Source: [Eubacterium] saphenum
GTDB taxonomy: Bacteria > Bacillota > Clostridia > Oscillospirales > Ruminococcaceae
Direction: 5' to 3'
Assembly: GCA_004555635.1 (NCBI GenBank)
Contig: SFHN01000144.1
Coordinates: forward strand, 1-7,498
DNA length: 7,498 nt
The stretch's first letter is position 1. Every line of letters starts with the position of its first letter. The notes under the pieces are model-generated. The model made no database searches. It had not been told where the DNA came from and saw only the letters and a list, made by a program, of their open reading frames with translations. The translations under genes and the position numbers were made by a program. Below, in pieces: positions 1 through 5,342 of this stretch.

Positions 1-47
1 CGCCGCATAGACCGTGTGGCGGCAGAACTTATTTACGGAGAAAGAAA

Positions 48-752
48 ATGGGAGAATTATTATCGGGCTTTGTTTCAAAGCTAAGCAGCACGTTTCTTGA
101 AAAAGATAGGTGGCAGTACCTGACAAATGGTTTATTAAGTACGCTGCTGATTACCGCTTTGGCGCTGGTAATCGGTCTTGTGCTGGGCTTTGTTATCGCA
201 GTTATCCGCTCGACTCACGACAAGACGGGGCGGCTTAAAATCGCGAACCTAATCTGCCGCGTATATCTTACCGTTATCCGCGGAACACCTATGGTAGTGC
301 AGCTGCTTATCATCTACTTTGTCATCTTCGGCTCGGTGAACATCAACAAGATACTCGTCGCGGTTATCGCGTTCGGACTTAACTCCGCCGCATATGTCGC
401 GGAAATCGTCCGCTCGGGTATAATGTCGATTGACAACGGGCAGTTTGAGGCGGGCGCGTCGCTCGGCTTTGGCTACACGCAGACGATGGTGTCAATCATA
501 CTGCCGCAGGCGCTGAAGAACGTTCTCCCCGCGCTTGCAAACGAGGCAATCGTGCTGCTAAAGGAAACCTCGGTTTCGGGCTATATCGCGATAAACGACC
601 TTACAAAGGGCGGCGATACAATCCGCTCGCAGACGTACGAGGCGTTTCTCCCGCTGATTGCCGTGGCGCTGATTTATCTCGTTATGGTTATGATAATGTC
701 CTCGCTAGTTACAAGGCTCGAAAGGAGGCTGTCGAATGATAAGCGTCAATAA
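48..752 (+). CDS. Amino acid ABC transporter permease (polar amino acid / HisM-GlnP type)
   Basis: The 234-residue product is an integral membrane permease that would form the channel of an importer for a polar amino acid such as glutamine, cystine or arginine; the sequence does not settle the substrate. Visible features are a short N-terminal segment, a first membrane span at about residues 29-53, the family's RGTP turn at 78-81, spans near 82-97, 100-119, 161-180 and 200-222, and the cytoplasmic EAA loop (EAGASLGFG..., about 134-156) that docks on the ATPase. The ATG at 48 is preceded by GGAG at 37-40 with 7-nt spacing. The last 17 nt overlap the start of the ATPase gene, so the two are translationally linked. 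Length and motifs are normal for the family. The solute-binding protein normally encoded with these genes is not in the window and probably lies upstream. Confidence 0.95.
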   Translation: MGELLSGFVSKLSSTFLEKDRWQYLTNGLLSTLLITALALVIGLVLGFVIAVIRSTHDKTGRLKIANLICRVYLTVIRGTPMVVQLLIIYFVIFGSVNINKILVAVIAFGLNSAAYVAEIVRSGIMSIDNGQFEAGASLGFGYTQTMVSIILPQALKNVLPALANEAIVLLKETSVSGYIAINDLTKGGDTIRSQTYEAFLPLIAVALIYLVMVMIMSSLVTRLERRLSNDKRQ

Positions 753-1461
753 TCTGAAAAAGTCCTTCGGCGACCTCGTGGTACTTGACGGAATAACCGA
801 GCATATCGAAAAGGGCGAAAAGGTGGTTGTTATCGGACCTTCCGGTTCGGGAAAGAGCACGTTCCTGCGCTGCTTAAATCTCCTCGAGCGCCCGACCGAT
901 GGGCAGATTATCTTTGAGGACAAGGACATCACCCACCTTAACGGCAAGGAACTGAACAACGTTAGAATGCGTATGGGAATGGTGTTTCAGCACTTCAATC
1001 TTTTCCCTCACCTCACCATTCGGCAGAACATCACGCTCGCACCGATAAAGCACAAGCTGATGACCAAGGAAGAAGCTGACAAGAACGCGGACAGGCTGCT
1101 GCATAAAGTCGGGCTTTCCGACAAGGCGGAGGCATATCCCGCGCAGCTTTCGGGCGGACAGAAGCAGCGAATCGCAATCGCGAGAACGCTTGCGATGAAC
1201 CCCGACGTTATCCTGTTCGACGAGCCGACCTCGGCACTTGACCCGGAGATGGTAGGCGAGGTTCTTGAGCTGATGAAGCAGCTTGCGGACGACGGTATGA
1301 CGATGGTTGTCGTGACGCACGAAATGGGCTTTGCAAGAGAGGTTGCGTCGCGCGTTGTGTTTATGGCGGACGGAAAGATTGTGGAGCAAAACGAGCCGCG
1401 CGAGTTTTTCTCAAACCCGCAGAACCCGCGCCTGAAGGATTTCCTGTCGAAGGTGCTGTAA
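736..1461 (+). CDS. Amino acid ABC transporter ATP-binding protein (GlnQ/HisP type)
   Basis: This 241-residue cytoplasmic ATPase would power the importer whose permease is encoded just upstream. All nucleotide-binding motifs are intact: Walker [10 protein letters not shown] at 34-42, Q-loop Gln85 in [10 protein letters not shown], signature LSGGQ at 138-142, Walker B VILFDE at 158-163 followed by PTSALDPE, and the switch His195 in VVTHEMGFA. The FNLFPH and SALDPE wording and the length are typical of the polar amino acid subfamily. The ATG at 736 lies inside the permease gene, with a strong AAAGGAGG at 721-728 and 7-nt spacing, so the start is well supported. The gene ends the operon: the following 264 nt are non-coding and rich in hairpins, one of which could terminate transcription. 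The amino acid transported cannot be read from the ATPase. Confidence 0.96.
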   Translation: MISVNNLKKSFGDLVVLDGITEHIEKGEKVVVIGPSGSGKSTFLRCLNLLERPTDGQIIFEDKDITHLNGKELNNVRMRMGMVFQHFNLFPHLTIRQNITLAPIKHKLMTKEEADKNADRLLHKVGLSDKAEAYPAQLSGGQKQRIAIARTLAMNPDVILFDEPTSALDPEMVGEVLELMKQLADDGMTMVVVTHEMGFAREVASRVVFMADGKIVEQNEPREFFSNPQNPRLKDFLSKVL

Positions 1462-1529
1462 AGGCTCGTTAGGGAGTGTTTGTTGCCCTTGCAGTTTTGA
1501 GCGCCCTCATAAATTCAGGAAATAAAGTT

Positions 1530-1690
1530 TTAGGTCAAGCCTTTTTCAAAAGGCTTGCAGGGTGTGGGGCAGAGCACCACCACTCTGCGCGAAGCGCAGC
1601 AAACGCGTTCAGAAGCGCTACAGGGGTTTGGGGGAAAACAAGAGTTTTCCCCCAACATTTTTGATGGCTCGATGCCATCAAAAATGCCAT
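1530..1690. repeat. Compound hairpin element between the transporter and the GNAT gene
   Basis: The 264-nt gap between genes (1462-1725) has no convincing coding sequence. About 150 nt of it consists of consecutive inverted repeats: arms 1536-1545/1548-1557 (10 bp, perfect); 1564-1570/1574-1580 (7 bp, one mismatch); 1585-1590/1594-1599 (6 bp around GAA); 1628-1639/1644-1655 (12 bp, perfect, loop AAGA); 1656-1668/1674-1686 (13 bp, perfect). The second and third overlap a competing pair, GCAGAG 1569-1574 with CTCTGC 1583-1588. Such density suggests a dispersed non-coding repeat of the compound-hairpin (REP- or MITE-like) kind, or a structured RNA. From memory, similar strings occur between genes in ruminococcal genomes, but this could not be checked. 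No other copy lies in the window. The first part of the gap (1462-1529) shows nothing recognisable. Confidence 0.6.
1628..1662 (+). terminator. Possible intrinsic terminator of the transporter operon
   Basis: A perfect 12-bp stem (1628-1639 with 1644-1655) and a 4-nt AAGA loop are followed by CA and then five T residues (1658-1662). It is the best terminator-like structure after the ATPase stop codon at 1461. It belongs to the hairpin element, and the T run is also part of the next hairpin, so termination may be incidental. Because the stem is symmetrical it could also act on the other strand, though there is no gene there. Confidence 0.35.
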
Positions 1691-1693
1691 AAT
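1685..1693 (+). promoter_or_regulatory. Possible extended -10 promoter for the GNAT gene
   Basis: TGCCATAAT matches an extended -10 (TGN then CATAAT, five of six to TATAAT), placing a start near 1700 and a leader of about 25 nt before the ATG at 1726. No good -35 lies 16-18 nt upstream; that region is the arm of the last hairpin. The call is weak and rests on the -10 alone. Confidence 0.25.
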
Positions 1694-1725
1694 ATGTTTA
1701 CAATAGGTTTACGGGAGGTGCAGCA

Positions 1726-2274
1726 ATGGAGATTTATTCATACAACAACAAGCCGAGCGAAGCGATTTTCGGCGGGATTTATGCGCTTATGGAGCGCTCG
1801 TTTCCGAAAAGCGAGCGCAGGACCGAGAACGACCTGCGCAAGGAGTTTTCCGAAGCGGAGTTTCGCTGTGCGTGCGTGTTGGAGCAGGGTGTTTCGGGAT
1901 TTCTGAACTACTGGGACTTCGGCGCGCTGATTTACGCGGAGCATTTTGCGGTTGACCCGTCGCTGCGCGGAAACGGGCTTGGCTCGCGTATGATGGGGGA
2001 GCTGGTTTCCCGCGCGGAAGGCAGGCGCGTTATTCTCGAGGCGGAGCCTGCTGCGCTCGGAGATGTCGCAAAGCGCCGTATCGCGTTCTACGAGCGGCTC
2101 GGCTTTTCCGTGAACCCCTACCGCTATGTTCAGCCGCCGCTGAGCGAGGGTCAGCCGCCCGTTGAGCTTGTGATTATGTCAACGGGCGGGGTTATGCCCG
2201 AGGAGGAGTTCGCCCTTGCGAAAAAGCTGCTCTATGAGCGCGTTTACGCGGGCAAGGAGCTGCCGCGCGGCTGA
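1726..2274 (+). CDS. GNAT family N-acetyltransferase
   Basis: The 182-residue product has the Gcn5-related acetyltransferase fold signature, so it probably transfers an acetyl group from acetyl-CoA to an amine. Motif A is clear: AEHFAVDPSLRGNGLGSRMM at 71-90, where RGNGLG at 81-86 is the R/Q-x-x-G-x-G/A pyrophosphate-binding loop of coenzyme A. LEAE at 104-107 and FYERLGF at 121-127 correspond to the later strand and motif B. The N-terminal part, with ALMERSFPKSERRT near 20-33, resembles acetyltransferases with unassigned substrates. The ATG at 1726 has GGGAGGTG at 1713-1720 with 5-nt spacing. The gene stands alone between the hairpin element and its own terminator, which overlaps the stop codon. 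The substrate cannot be predicted; acetylation of a small molecule, an antibiotic or a protein are all possible. Confidence 0.85.
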   Translation: MEIYSYNNKPSEAIFGGIYALMERSFPKSERRTENDLRKEFSEAEFRCACVLEQGVSGFLNYWDFGALIYAEHFAVDPSLRGNGLGSRMMGELVSRAEGRRVILEAEPAALGDVAKRRIAFYERLGFSVNPYRYVQPPLSEGQPPVELVIMSTGGVMPEEEFALAKKLLYERVYAGKELPRG

Positions 2275-2297
2275 TTTCGCCCAAAGCCGCCTTTTTT
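2267..2297 (+). terminator. Intrinsic terminator after the GNAT gene
   Basis: GCGGCT (2267-2272) pairs with AGCCGC (2285-2290). One C then precedes six T residues (2292-2297). The left arm runs into the TGA stop at 2272-2274, so the terminator overlaps the end of the gene. The loop is long (12 nt) and the stem only 6 bp, so its strength is uncertain. Confidence 0.55.
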
Positions 2298-2307
2298 CCG
2301 ATACCAC

Positions 2308-2336
2308 TTGTATTTTCCGCTGAAGTGTGTTACAAT
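2308..2336 (+). promoter_or_regulatory. Vegetative (SigA-type) promoter of the metY-like gene
   Basis: TTGTAT (2308-2313) and TACAAT (2331-2336) are separated by exactly 17 bp. The -10 matches TATAAT at five of six positions and is extended by TGT (2328-2330). The -35 matches TTGACA only at TTG. Transcription would begin near 2343, giving a leader of about 70 nt. I see no SAM riboswitch or T-box in this short leader. Confidence 0.6.
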
Positions 2337-2346
2337 AAAAATAGTG

Positions 2347-2362
2347 CTTGTCAACTGACAAG
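2347..2362. promoter_or_regulatory. 16-bp palindrome at the metY-like transcription start, candidate operator
   Basis: CTTGTCA and TGACAAG form perfect 7-bp arms around a central AC. The site lies about +5 to +20 from the predicted transcription start, where a dimeric repressor would block initiation or early elongation. The transcript could instead fold it into a small hairpin near its 5' end. No regulator gene is present in the window, so the binding protein cannot be named. Confidence 0.4.
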
Positions 2363-2415
2363 AGAACCTACATCAAGGGATTTTCCCCGAAATAAACCGA
2401 AAGGACCTTACGACT

Positions 2416-3684
2416 ATGAAGCTTGAAACAAAATGTCTGCACGAGGGCTATACTCCCAAAAATGGTGAGCCGAGAGTTATGCCCATCGTTCAGAGCACAA
2501 CCTATGTATACGACTCCACCGACGACGTTGCGGCGGTTTTCGACGACCCGACAAAGAGTCTGATTTACTCTCGCTTTGAAAACCCCACGACCGACTGCGT
2601 TGAAAAGAAAATTGCGGCGCTTGAGAGCGGCGTTGCCGCAATGTGCACAAGCAGCGGACAGGCGGCTTCGCTTCTGTCTATCCTCAACATCTGCGAGGCG
2701 GGCGACAGCTTTATCGCGTCCTCCTCGATTTACGGCGGAACAATCAACCTCTTTGCCGTAACACTCAAGCGTATGGGCATTGAGTGCATTTTTATCGACC
2801 ACGACGCAACCGAGGAGCAGCTTAACGCCGCATTCAAGGAGAACACCAAGGCGGTTTTCGGCGAAACCCTCGCAAACCCCGCGCTCACCGTGCTTGATAT
2901 AGAGATGTGGGCGAAATGCGCGCACGCGCACGGCGTTCCGCTGATTATCGACAACACGTTTGCAACGCCCGTTCTGTGCCGTCCCATCGAGTGGGGCGCG
3001 GATATCGTTATCCACTCCACCTCTAAGTATATGGACGGACACGCTGTTCAGGTAGGCGGCGTTATCGTTGACAGCGGCAAGTTCGACTGGACAAACGGCA
3101 AGTTCCCGTGTATGACCGAGCCGGACGAAAGCTACCACGGCATTGTTTACACAAGGGACTACGCGTTTGCACCCTATATCGTAAAGGCGAGAATGCAGCT
3201 TATGAGAGATTTCGGCTGCTATCCCGCCGCGCACAGTTCGTTCCTGCTTAACCTCGGTCTGGAAACCCTCCCCGTCCGTATGAAGCAGTACTGCGAGAAC
3301 GCGCTTAAAGTTGCAAAGTACATCGAAAGCACCGGCAAGGCTGCGTTCGTAACCTACCCCGCGCTTGAGGGCAGCAAGGGTCACGAGCTTGCGAAGAAAT
3401 ATCTTCCCGACGGCACAAGCGGCGTTATCTCCTTCTCAATAAAGGGCGGCAGGGCTGTTGCGGTTAAGTTTATGGACAGCCTGAAGCTTGCTTCCAACGA
3501 GGTTCACGTTGCTGATATCCGCACCTGCGTGCTTCACCCCGCGTCAGCAACACACAGACAGCTCACCGACGAGCAGCTTGTCGCTGCGGGAATTGACGGC
3601 GGCCTTATCCGCCTGTCGGTTGGACTTGAAAACGTTGACGACATCTTAGCCGACCTCGAACAGGCGTTTGCGGCAATCGGCTGA
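2416..3684 (+). CDS. metY: O-acetylhomoserine sulfhydrylase (aminocarboxypropyltransferase), MetY type
   Basis: This 422-residue cytoplasmic PLP enzyme of the Cys/Met metabolism family most likely makes homocysteine from O-acetylhomoserine and sulfide, the direct sulfhydrylation route to methionine. Visible residues are YSRFENPT at 51-58 (Tyr/Arg contacting the cofactor phosphate of the partner subunit), SSGQAA at 79-84 (phosphate loop), Asp179 in IIDNTFATP (pyridine nitrogen), Lys204 in HSTSKYMDGH (internal aldimine), the HVADIRTCVLHPASATH block at 364-380, and Arg399 in GLIRLSVGLE (substrate carboxylate). The length and the DIRT..HPAS block fit MetY better than the shorter MetB/MetC enzymes, but family members with other thiol or substrate preferences cannot be excluded. 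The ATG at 2416 follows AAGGA at 2401-2405 with a rather long 10-nt spacing. It has its own promoter with a palindrome at the start site. The next gene begins 29 nt downstream. Confidence 0.92.
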   Translation: MKLETKCLHEGYTPKNGEPRVMPIVQSTTYVYDSTDDVAAVFDDPTKSLIYSRFENPTTDCVEKKIAALESGVAAMCTSSGQAASLLSILNICEAGDSFIASSSIYGGTINLFAVTLKRMGIECIFIDHDATEEQLNAAFKENTKAVFGETLANPALTVLDIEMWAKCAHAHGVPLIIDNTFATPVLCRPIEWGADIVIHSTSKYMDGHAVQVGGVIVDSGKFDWTNGKFPCMTEPDESYHGIVYTRDYAFAPYIVKARMQLMRDFGCYPAAHSSFLLNLGLETLPVRMKQYCENALKVAKYIESTGKAAFVTYPALEGSKGHELAKKYLPDGTSGVISFSIKGGRAVAVKFMDSLKLASNEVHVADIRTCVLHPASATHRQLTDEQLVAAGIDGGLIRLSVGLENVDDILADLEQAFAAIG

Positions 3685-3700
3685 AACAGAAATACAAAAA

Positions 3701-3716
3701 AGGAGAACAACTATTG
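3701..3716 (+). promoter_or_regulatory. Ribosome binding site fixing a TTG start
   Basis: AGGAG at 3701-3705, 8 nt before TTG at 3714, selects the start of the ABC-F gene. The encoded ITVSNLSVSFGG directly after it is the normal N-terminus of the family, and no ATG lies nearby in frame. Confidence 0.8.
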
Positions 3717-4223
3717 ATTACAGTATCTAACCTCTCTGTCAGCTTTGGCGGGCAGCTTTTGTTCAAGGACGTTGACCTGAAGTTCACATCGGGAAACTGC
3801 TACGGCGTTATCGGCGCAAACGGCGCTGGAAAATCCACGTTTCTGCGCTGCCTGTGCGGCGACCTTGAACCCACGAAGGGCAGCGTTTCTATGCCCGAGG
3901 GTATGCGAATGAGCGTGCTTCGGCAGGACCACTACGCCTTCGACGAGTACACCGTTCAGGACACCGTTATCATGGGCAACAAGCGCCTGTACGAGATTAT
4001 GCAGGAAAAGGACGCGCTCTATGCCAAGGAGGACTTTTCCGAGGAGGACGGCGAAACCGCTTCGCGCCTCGAGGGAGAGTTCGCAGAGCTTAACGGCTGG
4101 GAGGCGGAAAGCGACGCTTCAAAGCTTATACAGGGCTTGGGGCTTCCCGAGGAGATACTGTATCAGCAGATGTCCTCGCTGACGGGTAACGAAAAGGTAA
4201 AGGAAACCCCGAGATTATCCTGA
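3714..4223 (+). CDS. ABC-F ATPase, N-terminal fragment (first ATPase domain up to the signature)
   Basis: This open frame of 169 residues holds the first half of ATPase domain 1. Walker A is GANGAGKS at 34-41, the Q-loop is Gln71 in LRQDHYAF, an acidic helical insert spans about 90-135, and the variant signature is LTGNE at 156-160. It then loses homology after KVK (161-163) and stops six residues later. Walker B and the switch histidine are in the next frame, so the fragment alone cannot hydrolyse ATP. It starts at TTG 3714 with a good AGGAG site, 29 nt after the MetY-like gene, and may be co-transcribed with it. Its TGA at 4221-4223 shares bases with the ATG of the downstream fragment (TGATG). 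Confidence 0.7.
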   Translation: MITVSNLSVSFGGQLLFKDVDLKFTSGNCYGVIGANGAGKSTFLRCLCGDLEPTKGSVSMPEGMRMSVLRQDHYAFDEYTVQDTVIMGNKRLYEIMQEKDALYAKEDFSEEDGETASRLEGEFAELNGWEAESDASKLIQGLGLPEEILYQQMSSLTGNEKVKETPRLS

Positions 4224-5302
4224 TGGACGAGCCTACAAACCACCTCGACGTTGACGCAATCGCGTGGCTGGAGGACTTCCTCGCGGAGTATTTCGGCACG
4301 GTTATCGTCGTGTCCCACGACCGCCACTTCCTGAACAACGTCTGCACACATATCGTCGATATCGACTACGGAAAGATAAAGATGTATGTCGGAAACTACG
4401 AGTTCTGGTATGAGTCCTCGCAGCTTATTCAGCGTATGATAAAGCAGCAGAACAAGCGCGCCGAGGAAAAGATAAAGGAGCTTCAGAAATTTATCGCGCG
4501 CTTCTCCGCAAACAAATCAAAGTCGCGGCAGGCAACCTCGCGCAGAAAGCTTCTCGACAAGCTGACCGTGGAGGAACTTCCCGCTTCTTCGAGAAAGTAT
4601 CCGTATATCGGCTTTGACATCGAGCGCGAGGTCGGAAAGGACATCCTTCAGGTAACGGGTCTGTCCAAGACGGTTGACGGCGTGAAGGTGCTTAACAACG
4701 TGAGCTTTACCGTAAACAAGGGCGACAAGATTGCCTTTGTCGGCGCAAACGAGATTGCGGTGACGACGCTGTTCAAGATTCTCGCAGGCGAGGTTGAGCC
4801 TGACGAGGGCGCGTACAAGTGGGGCAGCACAACCTCCGTAAGCTACTTCCCGAACGACAACAGCGCCTACTTCAATGACTGCACCCTGTCGATAATCGAC
4901 TGGATGCGTCAGTATTCCAAGGACGAAACCGAAAGCTACCTGCGCGGCTTCCTCGGAAGAATGCTGTTCTCGGGCGACGACGTGTTCAAGCCCGTAAACG
5001 TGCTTTCGGGCGGCGAAAAGGTGCGCTGTATGTTCTCGCGAATGATGCTGTTTCAGAGCAACGTGCTTATGCTTGACCGCCCGACAAACCACCTCGACCT
5101 CGAAAGCATTACCGCGGTAAACAACGGACTTTCCGAGTTCAAGGGGAACATTCTCTTTGCGACCCACGACCACGAAATCCTTGAAACCGCAGCAAACCGT
5201 ATCATCGAGATAACCGAAAACGGCTGCCTCGACCGTATGGGAAGCTACGACGAGTTCGTTGAGTGGCGCAAGGATAAAATCGGCGGCTCGCTTATGCTGT
5301 GA
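4223..5302 (+). CDS. ABC-F ATPase, C-terminal fragment (end of domain 1, linker, degenerate domain 2)
   Basis: The frame is open from 4190; the first ATG at 4223 is inside Walker B, giving 359 residues. From that Met: DEPTNHLD at 2-9 and SHDRHFL at 31-37 finish domain 1. A basic, helical ABC-F linker (about 60-125, with QQNKRAEEKIKELQKF and SANKSKSRQATSRRK) precedes domain 2. There the nucleotide loop reads GANEIAVTT (174-182) with Val180 where Lys is expected, the signature LSGGE is intact at 261-265, Walker B reads VLMLDRPTNHLD (281-292) with Arg286 in place of the catalytic Glu, and the switch His315 remains. No ribosome binding site precedes the ATG, so expression would depend on coupling at the TGATG overlap. 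Function is doubtful. Confidence 0.65.
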   Translation: MDEPTNHLDVDAIAWLEDFLAEYFGTVIVVSHDRHFLNNVCTHIVDIDYGKIKMYVGNYEFWYESSQLIQRMIKQQNKRAEEKIKELQKFIARFSANKSKSRQATSRRKLLDKLTVEELPASSRKYPYIGFDIEREVGKDILQVTGLSKTVDGVKVLNNVSFTVNKGDKIAFVGANEIAVTTLFKILAGEVEPDEGAYKWGSTTSVSYFPNDNSAYFNDCTLSIIDWMRQYSKDETESYLRGFLGRMLFSGDDVFKPVNVLSGGEKVRCMFSRMMLFQSNVLMLDRPTNHLDLESITAVNNGLSEFKGNILFATHDHEILETAANRIIEITENGCLDRMGSYDEFVEWRKDKIGGSLML

Positions 5303-5326
5303 TGTTCGGCGCACGCAGACTGTTTT

Positions 5327-5342
5327 GGAGGTATACTCATTG
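5327..5342 (+). promoter_or_regulatory. Ribosome binding site fixing the TTG start of the exonuclease-HAD gene
   Basis: GGAGG at 5327-5331 sits 8 nt before TTG at 5340. The frame stays open upstream to an ATG at 5259, but that stretch overlaps the preceding ABC-F gene, has no binding site and encodes residues foreign to the family. Translation from TTG gives MNYVIIDMEWNQ, placing the first catalytic Asp at residue 7 as expected. Confidence 0.8.

Larger units (their letters stand above)
3714..5302 (+). pseudogene. ABC-F family ATPase gene, frameshifted and with a mutated second ATPase domain
   Basis: Read together, 3714-4223 and 4223-5302 make one ABC-F protein: two ATP-binding domains joined by a charged linker, with no membrane spans, a class that acts on ribosomes in translation or antibiotic protection. 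The first reading frame gives LTGNEKVK at 4176-4202, then out-of-frame ETPRLS and TGA. The -1 frame resumes at 4202 with GNPEIILMDEPTNHLD. Relatives have about eight residues (of the kind VLLAQALF) between these blocks. Loss of about 25 nt explains both the gap and the shift, and restoring them gives exactly 538 codons including the stop. Two further lesions affect domain 2: Val replaces the Walker A Lys (GTG 4760-4762), and Arg replaces the catalytic Glu (CGC 5078-5080, LDRPTNHLD). Three separate inactivating changes favour a pseudogene; a sequencing or assembly error could explain only the frameshift. Confidence 0.75.

Noticed and set aside
1..84. A reading frame open from the left edge to TAA at 82-84, and another ending at TAG 8-10
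   Set aside because: Either could be the tail of an upstream gene, perhaps the solute-binding protein, but neither tail is recognisable and the first would overlap the permease by 37 nt. The evidence is too thin to annotate.
1476..1664. Small open frame in the gap after the ATPase gene, and the overlapping frame at 1562-1906
   Set aside because: The translations simply follow the hairpin repeat, lack a binding site and have no recognisable protein character. The second runs out of frame into the GNAT gene.
2337..2415. SAM riboswitch or T-box in the leader of the metY-like gene
   Set aside because: The leader is only about 70 nt and contains none of the conserved cores; only a small palindrome is visible.
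2368..3384. Long antisense open frame (338 codons) opposite the metY-like gene
   Set aside because: It mirrors the strongly biased codons of the real gene, has an arginine/valine/cysteine-heavy composition, and shows no motif or ribosome binding site. The antisense frames at 4517-5314, 874-1389 and 5379-5825 are rejected for the same reasons.
4170..4225. Programmed -1 ribosomal frameshifting in the ABC-F gene
   Set aside because: There is no proper slippery heptamer, and the shifted product would still lack the helix between the signature and Walker B. A deletion explains both the gap and the frame change.
5259..5339. In-frame extension of the exonuclease gene to ATG 5259
   Set aside because: It overlaps the ABC-F gene by 44 nt, has no binding site, and adds residues before the conserved MNYVIIDMEW start. 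TTG 5340 with GGAGG is preferred.
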